A stretch of DNA of 64,000 nucleotides from an uncultured Ruminiclostridium sp. (GTDB lineage: Bacteria; Bacillota; Clostridia; Oscillospirales; Ruminococcaceae), in assembly GCA_910588335.1 (NCBI GenBank), contig CAJUQV010000003.1:81274-145273 (forward strand), written 5' to 3'. A program made the translations under genes and the position numbers. The first letter of the stretch is position 1. The number at the start of each line of letters is the position of its first letter. Shown here piece by piece: positions 1 through 8,098 of this stretch. Below the pieces are notes generated by a model. That model saw nothing but the letters and a program-made list of their open reading frames with translations, was not told the origin of the DNA and did not search any database.

Positions 1-1
1 T

Positions 2-343
2 GTACAGCTAAGGGAAAGACTTATGCCCTATATTGTAAAGCATATGGACATTGCCTCCGAAACCGGAACGCCGATAATGCGCCCGATGTTTTTTGATTAC
101 TATGAGGACGATCACTGCTACGACCTGGACACTCAGTATATGTTCGGAAGCGACATCATTTTTGCCCCCATACTTAATGAAAGCCAAACGGAGCGCGAGG
201 TATATCTGCCAAAGGGAAAATGGATTCTCACCAACGGAAAAAAAGAATACGAGGGTGAGCAAACCGTGCTGTGCCATGCTGAATTAAACGAATTTATCGC
301 CTTTGTAAAAGCGGGAAGCGAGGTTATAAACGAGTTTATTTAA
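2..343 (+). CDS. GH31 family glycoside hydrolase, C-terminal fragment
   Basis: The frame is open from the window edge, so this is the 3' end of a longer gene. The visible 113 residues begin VQLRERLMPYI and continue with a stretch around GTPIMRPMFFDYYEDD and MFGSDIIFAPIL, which is the end of the catalytic barrel and the following beta domain of GH31 enzymes (alpha-glucosidases and alpha-xylosidases). The catalytic aspartates lie upstream of the window, so substrate cannot be judged. It ends in a hairpin shared with the converging GH2 gene. Together with the GH2 and GH26 genes it suggests a locus for plant polysaccharide oligomers; that grouping is inference. Confidence 0.85.
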   Translation, partial: VQLRERLMPYIVKHMDIASETGTPIMRPMFFDYYEDDHCYDLDTQYMFGSDIIFAPILNESQTEREVYLPKGKWILTNGKKEYEGEQTVLCHAELNEFIAFVKAGSEVINEFI

Positions 344-351
344 AAAAATAT

Positions 352-393
352 AAAAGCTGTAATCTATCGGATAACTTAGATTACAGCTTTTTT
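352..393. terminator. Bidirectional intrinsic terminator
   Basis: A perfect 14-bp stem (352-365 with 378-391) is flanked by an A run on the left and a T run on the right. It lies between two converging genes and should end both transcripts. Confidence 0.9.
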
Positions 394-400
394 AGTATAA

Positions 401-2533
401 TTACCCTTGCAGACCTACCCATTCGGCCTTATCTTCAATAATTGTACCGTCCGAAAATCCGCCCTTTACAACTATTTCGTTTGTTTCATCTTCGTTTAAA
501 ATTATATTTTTCCATACAAATACGGTAGAATAATTCGGATCAAGCTCCGAACGGTATATTTTCCCCTGTGTAACACCGTTAACATACAATTCCGCAAATT
601 CCGCGTTTGAATATGCTTTTACCTGCGGAACCGCGCGAGGACGGCGCTTAAACCCTTTTTCAGTAAGATGAACCATAGGCGACGGATTCCAAACGGATTT
701 ATAAAAATAATACGAATCCTTTGGAACGCGTTGGCGGGTGGCGAGTCCCTTGTCGTTCTGACCTACCGTATCGCCCTCATGTCTTCCGTTGGAGGCAAAG
801 TCAAACATACACCAGATATATTTTCCCCACAGATAGCGGCGGCAGGAAAATTGCGCCCATATTTTTTCGTGCATTTCCGACTGGTAATTCTGATAGTGTC
901 TTTCGCCCCAAGGGTCGATTTCCTCAAGCCAGTTTATATTGTCCTTAAACTGCGACAAGGCTCCGCCGCCGCCGTATTCCGACACACATACCGGACGGGA
1001 TTCCTTTGATTCGTGATATTCGTCCAGCCAGCTTCCGAATCCCTCAACCGGACCCGCCTCCTTATACCAGCCAAAATAACGGTTATATCCAACCACCTCG
1101 CCGGGAAGCTCCAAGAATCTCCCCCAGAACTGTGCGTCCGCGAAGGTTGTAAAGCGGGTTTCGTCCTCCCGTTTCGCGAAAGCCTTCAGCTCGGTGTACA
1201 AATCGTATATTTCGTCCGTCATCTGGTGAAGCTCGTTGGAAATTCCCCATACTATTACCGACGGATGGTTGTAATTCTGCCGTATAAGCTCGGTAAGCTG
1301 CGTTTTCGCGTTTTCGGCGAAGCCCTCCGACAGCTTATGTGCTTCCGAATCGTCGGCAGACATTTTGTTCACTATCCCTATCTCCGTCCAAACCGTAAGT
1401 CCGAGTCTGTCACATAAATCGTACTCGTACCCGTCATGCTGATAATGCGCCATTCTAACTGAAGTACAGCCCATATCAAGCATCATTTTGTAATCCCTTT
1501 CCCGCTGCGGATTTGTCATTGCCCAGCCGTTTTCATAGCTGTCCTGATGATAATTCACCCCGCGAAGATCAAGATAGCTTCCGTTAAGGAAAAAACCCTC
1601 CTTCGGATCCATCCGATAAGTGCGTATACCGAAGCTCTGACGGTAACCGTCAAGAGTCTTATTATCATTTTTAACGGTTACCAAAGCCGAATAAAGATAA
1701 GGCGACTTTACTCCGTCCCACAATTTAGGATTTTTCAGCAATAGAGAAATGACGGTTTCTGACTTTTGTCCCGCCTTCATAATTTTTTCGTCGTGCGCAT
1801 GAGCCACAGTCACCCCGTCCGCGTCAAAAATCTCCGCCGTTACGGAAACGGTTTCGTCATGTCCGCCATCGTTGGCCAGCCTGACAAGTATCTCAATATC
1901 CGCCGATTCCTCGGATATGTTTTTCGGCGTAACGAAAATACCCGACGAGCCGAAATCGGTAAGGTCGATATGAAGCGGCTCCGCCGCAATAAGATTTACA
2001 TCGCGGTATATGCCTCCCATTTTAGTAAAATCACCCTGATCCGTTATAGGCGCTATGTAATCGGTGGGAGCGTTGTTTACTTTTACGGCGATAAGGTTTT
2101 CCCCGTCAAGCTCAATATAATCCGTAATATCAAATCTGAACGCGGAAAAACCGCCCTCGTGCTTTCCCACAAAACGGCTGTTTATAAAAAGCGCGGCAAC
2201 CGTATTTGCTCCATCGAATTCAAGAAAAATCCGTTTTCCACAATATTTTTCCGAGGATAAAAACAGCTTTTTCCGATATGCTCCAAGCCCCCTGTAATAA
2301 CATTCTCCTCCTTCGTCCTTTTCAAAGCTTCCCGCCGCGCCGTCCTCCGCATTCCAAGTGTGCGGCAGGTCAATCCTTTCCCAGCCGTCGTCGTCAAGCT
2401 CCGCCGATTCGGCTTTAAGCGAGGATAAACCGTCCTTTTGCGTCAGCTTAAGAAAACGCCAATCTTTATTAAGACTAAATACGCTTCTTCCAAAGCGGTC
2501 GGTAAATTTGTCCGAATTTATTACGCCGTTCAT
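401..2533 (-). CDS. GH2 family beta-glycosidase (beta-galactosidase type)
   Basis: A 710-residue cytoplasmic enzyme without signal peptide. It has the GH2 order: N-terminal jelly-roll domain (about 20-185), immunoglobulin-like domain (about 190-300), then a TIM barrel. The acid/base is Glu434 in WGISNELH and the nucleophile is Glu519 in VSEYGGGG. Start chosen at 2533, because AAAGGAAG lies just upstream of this ATG; an ATG 33 bases earlier has no ribosome site. GH2 includes beta-galactosidases, beta-mannosidases and beta-glucuronidases, and the motifs do not settle which. The divergent GH26 mannanase makes a role on mannan-derived oligosaccharides possible, but this is inference. It is read from a promoter that overlaps the one for the mannanase. 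Confidence 0.9.
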   Translation of the reverse strand: MNGVINSDKFTDRFGRSVFSLNKDWRFLKLTQKDGLSSLKAESAELDDDGWERIDLPHTWNAEDGAAGSFEKDEGGECYYRGLGAYRKKLFLSSEKYCGKRIFLEFDGANTVAALFINSRFVGKHEGGFSAFRFDITDYIELDGENLIAVKVNNAPTDYIAPITDQGDFTKMGGIYRDVNLIAAEPLHIDLTDFGSSGIFVTPKNISEESADIEILVRLANDGGHDETVSVTAEIFDADGVTVAHAHDEKIMKAGQKSETVISLLLKNPKLWDGVKSPYLYSALVTVKNDNKTLDGYRQSFGIRTYRMDPKEGFFLNGSYLDLRGVNYHQDSYENGWAMTNPQRERDYKMMLDMGCTSVRMAHYQHDGYEYDLCDRLGLTVWTEIGIVNKMSADDSEAHKLSEGFAENAKTQLTELIRQNYNHPSVIVWGISNELHQMTDEIYDLYTELKAFAKREDETRFTTFADAQFWGRFLELPGEVVGYNRYFGWYKEAGPVEGFGSWLDEYHESKESRPVCVSEYGGGGALSQFKDNINWLEEIDPWGERHYQNYQSEMHEKIWAQFSCRRYLWGKYIWCMFDFASNGRHEGDTVGQNDKGLATRQRVPKDSYYFYKSVWNPSPMVHLTEKGFKRRPRAVPQVKAYSNAEFAELYVNGVTQGKIYRSELDPNYSTVFVWKNIILNEDETNEIVVKGGFSDGTIIEDKAEWVGLQG

Positions 2534-2581
2534 TTTATATTCTTCCTTTCCGCAGGTTGCAAACATATAATGTGTAATAAT

Positions 2582-2610
2582 ATTATACAGTATTGACTTT
2601 TAATTGTCAA
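2582..2610 (-). promoter_or_regulatory. Sigma-A promoter for the GH2 gene
   Basis: On the minus strand TTGACA (2605-2610) is followed after exactly 17 bases by TATAAT (2582-2587). Transcription would start near 2575, about 40 bases before the GH2 start codon. Its -35 box lies within the spacer of the opposing promoter. Confidence 0.8.
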
Positions 2611-2621
2611 TCAAGTATAAT
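2593..2621 (+). promoter_or_regulatory. Sigma-A promoter for the GH26 mannanase
   Basis: TTGACT (2593-2598), a 17-base spacer and TATAAT (2616-2621). It overlaps the divergent promoter, and the two -35 boxes form the inverted repeat TTGACTTTTAATTGTCAA. A polymerase or repressor bound here would affect both genes. Confidence 0.8.
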
Positions 2622-2657
2622 TAAAATATTGAAAAAATTTAGAAAGGAGTAAACGAT

Positions 2658-4127
2658 ATGTCAGAAAAATTAAAAAAACTTACAGCCGTAATCTTATCTA
2701 TTATTGTAACTACGCTTTCCTGCGGTTGTTCCTCCGCTCCCTCGGCGGACGATGTTTCCGACGGATCCGTTATTTCTTCGGGAACGGCTGATGATACCGA
2801 AAAAGAAAGCTCCGTCTCCGACTCTGCCCCACAGGATTCCGAAACCGCTTCCGATACGGTTTCTTCCGAGGAGGAAACCGAAAAAACAACCTTAGCCGCT
2901 TCTGACGCTCCGGAAACAACCGTAAAAACAGAAACAAATACTTCCGCTGCCGAAACCGTAAGCGAGTCCGCCACAACCGCAGAGGAAATCGTCCCCACCG
3001 CCGAAACAAACAACTCCCCCGCCGAGACAATACCACCGAAAGAAACATCGGTAACCACGGCGGCCGTTTCGGAAAACACAACCGCAGCCTTAACTACCAC
3101 AACCGCCGCAGTCAAAACTACAACCAATGCCGTAACAACTACAACCGCCGCGACAGCCACCACAACGGCCGCACCTGCCGAAACTTCACAAACCGTAACG
3201 GAAGTTGAGACGAACATCCCCGCTTCCTCTCTGTCCAACCCGAACGCCTCAGAAGCGGCAAAAAAGCTGTATCAATACATCTCCGATACATACGGAAAAG
3301 CGATTATTTCTGGACAGCAGGAGTCCACATGGATGGGCAGCGACCAATACGAGTTTGATTACATTTTCGGCAAAACGGGAAAATATCCCGCCATACGCGG
3401 ACTGGATTATATGAACGACGATTTCAAAGGCGTAAACAAGCGCGCCAAAGAATGGTATGATCGAGGCGGAATCGTTACCATATGCTGGCACTGCGGCTGC
3501 GATTTCAGCGGAAGCTGGAGCGAGTGCATGGAAACCGAGCTTAGCGACTGGAACGCCGTTCTCACGGAAGGCACCAAGGAATACGACGCCTTTATTGCGG
3601 GAATGGATAAAGCCGCAAAGGCGCTTAAGGAGCTTAAAGAGCAGAATATACCCGTGCTCTGGCGGCCGTTCCATGAGTTTGACGGCGGCTGGTTCTGGTG
3701 GGGAAAGGGCGGCTCCGAAAACTTCAAAAAGCTTTGGAAAGTCATGTATGACAGGTATACGAATTACTGGGGACTTGACAATCTCATTTGGGTCTGCGGC
3801 TTTTCGGGCAACGGCGCCGACTATGACAAATGGTACCCAGGAGACAGCTATGTGGATATCGCGGGAGCCGACTCCTACACCGACGGAGCAAACGCAAATC
3901 TTTACAATCTCGTAAAAAATACAGCCGGCGAAAATATTCCCATATGCTTCCACGAATGCGGACGTATTCCCACCGCGGAACAGCTTAAAACCGGAAAAGC
4001 GAATTGGGTATGGTTTATGACATGGCACACCGAATTCATAACCGATAAAAACGACGTTGACGATTTGAAAAACATTTTTAACGATCCTTATGTTATCACG
4101 CTTGACGAACTTCCGGATTTATATTGA
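2658..4127 (+). CDS. GH26 endo-beta-mannanase, lipoprotein
   Basis: A 489-residue secreted protein. Residues 1-24 are a lipoprotein signal peptide ending LSCGCS, with Cys22 or Cys24 as lipidation site. A low-complexity Ser/Thr/Glu-rich linker follows (about 30-185), turning into Thr-Ala repeats near 140-175. The GH26 barrel spans about 195-485. Glu340 in RPFHEFDGGW is the expected acid/base and Glu433 in FHECGR the nucleophile, both typical of GH26 mannanases. AGAAAGGAG lies just before the ATG. It is likely anchored on the outer face of the membrane and cuts mannan or galactomannan, with products possibly passed to the neighbouring cytoplasmic enzymes. Confidence 0.92.
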   Translation: MSEKLKKLTAVILSIIVTTLSCGCSSAPSADDVSDGSVISSGTADDTEKESSVSDSAPQDSETASDTVSSEEETEKTTLAASDAPETTVKTETNTSAAETVSESATTAEEIVPTAETNNSPAETIPPKETSVTTAAVSENTTAALTTTTAAVKTTTNAVTTTTAATATTTAAPAETSQTVTEVETNIPASSLSNPNASEAAKKLYQYISDTYGKAIISGQQESTWMGSDQYEFDYIFGKTGKYPAIRGLDYMNDDFKGVNKRAKEWYDRGGIVTICWHCGCDFSGSWSECMETELSDWNAVLTEGTKEYDAFIAGMDKAAKALKELKEQNIPVLWRPFHEFDGGWFWWGKGGSENFKKLWKVMYDRYTNYWGLDNLIWVCGFSGNGADYDKWYPGDSYVDIAGADSYTDGANANLYNLVKNTAGENIPICFHECGRIPTAEQLKTGKANWVWFMTWHTEFITDKNDVDDLKNIFNDPYVITLDELPDLY

Positions 4128-4183
4128 ACGTCATACTAACCTTTGATCATCCATATATTTGTTGTCTATCCTTTTAAAGATTA

Positions 4184-4301
4184 TACTAATAACCATTTTG
4201 ACACAGGATAAAATCATAGTCAAAATGGTTATTACACCCGAAACACTGTTAACCAATTAAAAACCATTTTTCCAATTTTTAATTGGTTAACAGTATTAGT
4301 A
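4184..4301. repeat. Family C palindromic repeat, complete bipartite copy
   Basis: Starts TACTAAT and ends ATTAGTA. It holds two hairpins (arms around ACCATTTTGAC and around GTTAACCAATTAAAAA) joined by TTACACCCGAAACACT. The same two-hairpin plan and a near-identical linker recur at 48941-49058 and, inverted, at 49944-50034. Confidence 0.8.
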
Positions 4302-4313
4302 TCAAAAAACTTG

Positions 4314-4350
4314 TGTCCTGATACCGGAGTGCAGCGCCGATATCAGGACA
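4314..4350. terminator. Intrinsic terminator for the ECF sigma/anti-sigma operon
   Basis: The stem TGTCCTGATA/TATCAGGACA encloses a 17-base loop. On the minus strand it is followed by a T run (GTTTTTTG), fitting a terminator just downstream of the anti-sigma gene. On the plus strand TTATTTTTT follows, so it may also act on the mannanase transcript. Confidence 0.7.
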
Positions 4351-4359
4351 CATTATTTT

Positions 4360-5334
4360 TTATAATTTTCTTCCCTTTTCTTTGTTTCTATTCTCCAAAG
4401 CAATACCGCATCCGATAAAAACCGCACCCAACACAATTCCTGTCAGCAGTATTATTAACATTACATTGCTGTTGACATCCCCATCCCAGACATAAAGGTC
4501 GGCATTCCAAAAGCCCGCGGTGTGAACAAGTCCGCCGTTTATTATTATATCTGTGACCACGTCCGCCATTGATAAAAACACTCCCGTCAGTACGGAACAA
4601 ATACCCGCCTTAAAAAAAGCATTTACCTTAAAATAACGTATAACAAGCAGCAATCCCCAAGGCAATATCATACAGTAGCCCATTATCGAAAACGCCCCTC
4701 GGTAATCCCCCACCACGCATAGCAGAAGCAGCAACGCCAGCAAAGCGGTATCTATCAGCATTACCAATACCCCTTTATGATCTGCGAGCCTGCCTTTTAT
4801 AGGTATCTGTCTTACGGCAAAGGGCAGGAATACCACTGAAAGCCCGAACAACACCGATACCGCCGCCACTGGGAACCATGTCCCCCCGCTGTAAACACAA
4901 CAGGTAAGCAGAAGCAGAAGCAGGCTTGCGGTAAATGACGTTAAAATACACAAAAACCGCTTTTTTTCCACTGCAAGCGGAACCAGCACCATCGAACCCA
5001 ACACCGCCAGAGAGGTCAGAACGATAAAAAACCAGTCCAGACGATGCCCAACCGCAATATTTACAATAAAGCAGGTAATAACGGGTATCATAAAAATCAC
5101 CGAAAGCACGAGCAAAAACTTTTTTTTCACATTTCTTTTGTAGGTATTAATAACATTCTTCTTTTCCTGCTCCAGACTGTCGGTGTATTTGGTGTCCCTG
5201 AGCGTGTTCAGTTCGCCGCGGCAGGCTTCGCACTCCTTGAGATGTTCCTCTACCGCCGCACGGCTGTCCTCGCTGCACACATTGTCGCAATATAATGATA
5301 AAATATCCTTTATCATATCGCATGAGTATTTCAT
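4360..5334 (-). CDS. Zinc-finger anti-sigma factor, polytopic membrane protein
   Basis: 324 residues. The N-terminus carries a zf-HC2 anti-sigma motif with His31, Cys35 and Cys38 (HLKECEAC) plus Cys16 or Cys20 as further ligand. After a short charged linker come about eight hydrophobic segments from residue 70 to 315, an unusually large membrane part for this family, whose members often have one. The start overlaps the sigma gene stop by 4 bases (ATGA), so the two are translationally coupled. It should hold the sigma factor at the membrane until an envelope signal arrives; the signal cannot be read from sequence. Confidence 0.85.
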   Translation of the reverse strand: MKYSCDMIKDILSLYCDNVCSEDSRAAVEEHLKECEACRGELNTLRDTKYTDSLEQEKKNVINTYKRNVKKKFLLVLSVIFMIPVITCFIVNIAVGHRLDWFFIVLTSLAVLGSMVLVPLAVEKKRFLCILTSFTASLLLLLLTCCVYSGGTWFPVAAVSVLFGLSVVFLPFAVRQIPIKGRLADHKGVLVMLIDTALLALLLLLCVVGDYRGAFSIMGYCMILPWGLLLVIRYFKVNAFFKAGICSVLTGVFLSMADVVTDIIINGGLVHTAGFWNADLYVWDGDVNSNVMLIILLTGIVLGAVFIGCGIALENRNKEKGRKL

Positions 5335-5813
5335 TGTAACTCCATTCCCTCCTTGATCTTGTTTTTTGCCCTATGAAAGGTGACTCTTGCCCAGTTCTCG
5401 CTTTTACCGAACAGCCGCCCTATGTCGGCAAAGCTCAGCTCGCCGAACACCCTTAGCTGAAATACCTCCTTATACGGTTCCTCCATTTCATGGAGCAGCT
5501 TATGTATACGAAAGGTATCGAAGGCGTCCTCGACCTTTTCTTCAACGGTTCTTCCGGCCGGACTTGAATTCTCGGTCTCCTCAAGAGATCCAAGCTTTTT
5601 TGCCGCCCTTTGTCTGTCATAAAACAGATTTTTGGCAATGGAGCACAGGTAGGTGAGATGCGACGATTCCCCCCTATAACCCTTTTTGGCGGAAAAGACT
5701 TTAAAAAAGGTTTTCTGGGTAATCTCCTCCGCTTCACCGCTGTTTCCCGAAAGGGTCATAACATATGAGTAAACCTGCATGAAATACGTGTTGTAAAGCT
5801 GTTCAAAATCCAT
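5331..5813 (-). CDS. ECF-type RNA polymerase sigma factor
   Basis: 160 residues with sigma region 2 (about 5-70, with EAEEITQKTFFKVF) and region 4 (about 105-158, with LRVFGELSFADIGRLFG as helix-turn-helix). Start chosen at 5813, where GAGAGGAG precedes ATG; the frame continues 25 codons upstream without a ribosome site. It is coupled to the downstream anti-sigma gene. A promoter of TGTAAC-N16-CGTC form lies just upstream, as in autoregulated sigma-X/M/V-like factors of Bacillus, so the factor probably drives its own operon. Confidence 0.9.
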   Translation of the reverse strand: MDFEQLYNTYFMQVYSYVMTLSGNSGEAEEITQKTFFKVFSAKKGYRGESSHLTYLCSIAKNLFYDRQRAAKKLGSLEETENSSPAGRTVEEKVEDAFDTFRIHKLLHEMEEPYKEVFQLRVFGELSFADIGRLFGKSENWARVTFHRAKNKIKEGMELQ

Positions 5814-5850
5814 GCTTTCGCTCCTCTCACAATCTGTTCTCCATAGATTA

Positions 5851-5876
5851 GACGTGCAAAAAGGCGTTTTGTTACA
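5851..5876 (-). promoter_or_regulatory. ECF-type promoter of the sigma/anti-sigma operon
   Basis: On the minus strand TGTAAC (5871-5876), 16 bases, then CGTC (5851-5854). This matches the extracytoplasmic-function promoter pattern known for Bacillus sigma-X, M and V regulons. The 5' leader would be about 30 bases. Confidence 0.65.
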
Positions 5877-5888
5877 AAAAAATACCAA

Positions 5889-6120
5889 AAATTTTAAATT
5901 ATATTAATAACCTGTTTTCGCAGCAATTATGTTACGGATTCTATAGGGAGCCTATAAAAACTTTGTGAGTAAAAACGAACAAAGCACACGACATACTTCG
6001 TCAATCCGGCCGCGACGATGTGAGTTTCTTCGTCATTAAAGAAATACAAGCTCATACTCTCCCACCCCTACTCTTAAGCTCTGCCCATATATTATAGTAT
6101 ACCAAAAAACAAATGTCAAT
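5889..6120. other. Intergenic stretch without a gene
   Basis: AT-rich DNA upstream of the ECF operon. No reading frame with a ribosome site was found. The part 5990-6080 has several short complementary segments (GATGTGAG / CTCAT, TTTCTT / AAGAAAT), but no convincing terminator or known RNA fold. Family A MITE follows directly. Confidence 0.5.
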
Positions 6121-6298
6121 TAAGGCAACACCGCACAAAGATTGTCGTACAAACGCGCCGTCAGCCCTTTCGTCAGATTGTCCGAAACGACGCATGAATA
6201 CCGGCGTATTTCAAGGAGTTTTGGGCAAAAATGACGGAAAAGATGCAAGCGTATGCGCGTCAAAACGCGCAGCGCGGTCTTTGCGCAGTGTTGCCTTA
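6121..6298. mobile_element. Family A MITE, copy 1 (178 bp)
   Basis: Ends are imperfect inverted repeats of about 20 bp: AAGGCAACACCGCACAAAGA on the left and, reversed, AAGGCAACACTGCGCAAAGA on the right. A second copy of equal length lies at 51899-52076; by eye they differ at about 16 of 178 positions. TA flanks both ends (TA-AGGC...GCCT-TA), which suggests a TA target duplication. No long reading frame of its own, so it must be moved in trans if mobile. A family C end (ATACTAAT) and a family D fragment (CAATTCCGGCAGCGG) follow at 6299-6335. Confidence 0.8.
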
Positions 6299-6386
6299 AT
6301 ACTAATTGCAAATCAATTCCGGCAGCGGTTATATTTCCGCGTTTATATATTCCATATCCAAAACAAGGCAAAAAAATTTTAACCTA

Positions 6387-6415
6387 TTGAAATTTTACTG
6401 AATTTGTGCTATTAT
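6387..6415 (+). promoter_or_regulatory. Sigma-A promoter of the gltX operon
   Basis: TTGAAA (6387-6392), 17 bases, TATTAT (6410-6415). Transcription would start near 6422, after the ATG at 6406, which excludes that codon as start of gltX. Confidence 0.75.
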
Positions 6416-6465
6416 TATATATAGGTAAAAACTTAATATTAAAGACAAAAAAGGAAACAACAAAT

Positions 6466-8097
6466 ATGGATTACAACGCACTGGCAGAACTGCTTTTTCC
6501 CGATGTGACAAATTCTCCCGATTATTACGAAAGCCTTTATCCTCAAAGGGAGCTTCCCGAAGGGGCGAAAGTCACACGCTTTGCGCCGAGTCCTACCGGG
6601 TTTGTACATTTCGGCGGCCTTTTCCCCGTGCTGGTAGGCGAAAGATTGGCTCACCAAAGCGGCGGAGTGTTCTACCTGAGGATTGAGGATACCGACTCGA
6701 AACGCGAGGTTGAGGGAGCCGAATACGACCTTATCAAGGTTTTTGAAAATTTCGGCATAAACTTTGACGAAAGCATTGTAAAAGAGGGAAAATACGGCCC
6801 CTACCGACAAAGCGAAAGAAGAGAAATTTACCGAACCTACGCCAAGGAGCTGGTAAAAAACGGAAAAGCATATCCCTGCTTCTGCACGGAAGAGGATATG
6901 CAGTCCTTAAGGGAACGTCAGGAAACGGAAAAGGTTACCCCCGGCTATTACGGCGAATACGTCAGGTGCCGCAATCTTACCCTTGAACAAATAAAAGAAA
7001 AAATAAACGCGGGAATGCCTTATGTACTGCGTTTCCGTTCCGAGGGAAGCCCCGACAATAAAATAAAATTCACCGACCTTGTAAAAGGCGCGATAGAGGT
7101 AACGGAAAATCATATAGACCACGTACTGCTGAAAAGCGACGGAATGCCCACCTACCATATGGCTCACGCGGTGGACGACCATCTTATGAGAACGACTCAT
7201 GTGGTAAGAGGCGAGGAGTGGCTTTCAAGTCTTCCCTACCACATTCAGCTTTTTGCCGCGCTGGGCTTTAAGCTGCCCAAATACCTCCACATTTCCCAGC
7301 TTATGAGAAAAGAGGGCGAGGCAAAGAAAAAGCTTTCAAAACGCGACAAGGGCGCGGGTATGAGCTATTATATAAGCGAGGGATATCCCGCCGAAAGCGT
7401 TCTTGAATATGTCATGACGCTGCTTAACAGCAACTTTGAGGACTGGCGAAGGGCTAATCCAGACGCGGAGCTGAACGATTTTCCTTTTTCGATAAAGAAA
7501 ATGAGCGCCAGCGGCTCGCTGTTCGATCTGATCAAGTTAGGCGACGTAAGCAAAAACGTTATTTCGAGAATGACCGCCGATAAAGTATATGAAAAGCTTG
7601 CGGCATGGGCGAAGGAATTTGACGGGGAGTTTTACGGCGTTATTTCAAAAGATCCGGATTATACGAAGCAAATATTGCAGATAGGCAGAGGCGGAAACAA
7701 GCCCCGCAAGGATCTGGAAACATGGAAGGATGCAAAGGGTTATATGGGCTTTTTCTTCCCGGAATACTTCCGATTTGACGAAAAACCCGAAGGCTTTGCC
7801 AAGGAGGATACCGTTCCCATTTTGGAGGAATTTTCGGAACAATACGATATTGACGACGAACAAAACGTCTGGTTCGACAAGGTAAAGGCCATTGGCGAAA
7901 AACACGGCTTTTGCCCCAATATAAAAGAATATAAAGCGAATCCCGACGCGTATAAGGGAAGCGTGGCGGACGTCAGCGCCTTTATAAGAGCGGCGGTAAC
8001 GGGAAAATTAAACAGCCCCGATCTTTGTCTTGTAATGAAGATATTGGGCAGAGACGAAAGCTTAAACAGAATAAAGAAATTCAAGGAGACATTATAA
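6466..8097 (+). CDS. gltX: Glutamate--tRNA ligase
   Basis: A 543-residue class I aminoacyl-tRNA synthetase that charges tRNA-Glu. The ATP-binding HIGH-like motif is seen in FAPSPTGFVHFGG (near residue 30) and the KMSKS-like motif in KKLSKRDKG. Start set at 6466, preceded by AAGGAAA and placed downstream of the promoter. The C-terminal anticodon region is longer than in the common bacterial form of about 470-500 residues. It overlaps nothing but is only one base from glnS, so the two form one operon. Confidence 0.93.
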   Translation: MDYNALAELLFPDVTNSPDYYESLYPQRELPEGAKVTRFAPSPTGFVHFGGLFPVLVGERLAHQSGGVFYLRIEDTDSKREVEGAEYDLIKVFENFGINFDESIVKEGKYGPYRQSERREIYRTYAKELVKNGKAYPCFCTEEDMQSLRERQETEKVTPGYYGEYVRCRNLTLEQIKEKINAGMPYVLRFRSEGSPDNKIKFTDLVKGAIEVTENHIDHVLLKSDGMPTYHMAHAVDDHLMRTTHVVRGEEWLSSLPYHIQLFAALGFKLPKYLHISQLMRKEGEAKKKLSKRDKGAGMSYYISEGYPAESVLEYVMTLLNSNFEDWRRANPDAELNDFPFSIKKMSASGSLFDLIKLGDVSKNVISRMTADKVYEKLAAWAKEFDGEFYGVISKDPDYTKQILQIGRGGNKPRKDLETWKDAKGYMGFFFPEYFRFDEKPEGFAKEDTVPILEEFSEQYDIDDEQNVWFDKVKAIGEKHGFCPNIKEYKANPDAYKGSVADVSAFIRAAVTGKLNSPDLCLVMKILGRDESLNRIKKFKETL

Positions 8098-8098
8098 A

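Noticed and set aside
2639..3238. Long Val/Ala-rich frame opposite the mannanase linker
   Set aside because: It is a by-product of the Thr/Ala codon bias on the real gene; no ribosome site or recognised fold. The same holds for the frame at 12526-13134.
6406..6465. Upstream ATG of gltX
   Set aside because: It lies within the spacer of the promoter at 6387-6415 and has no ribosome site.
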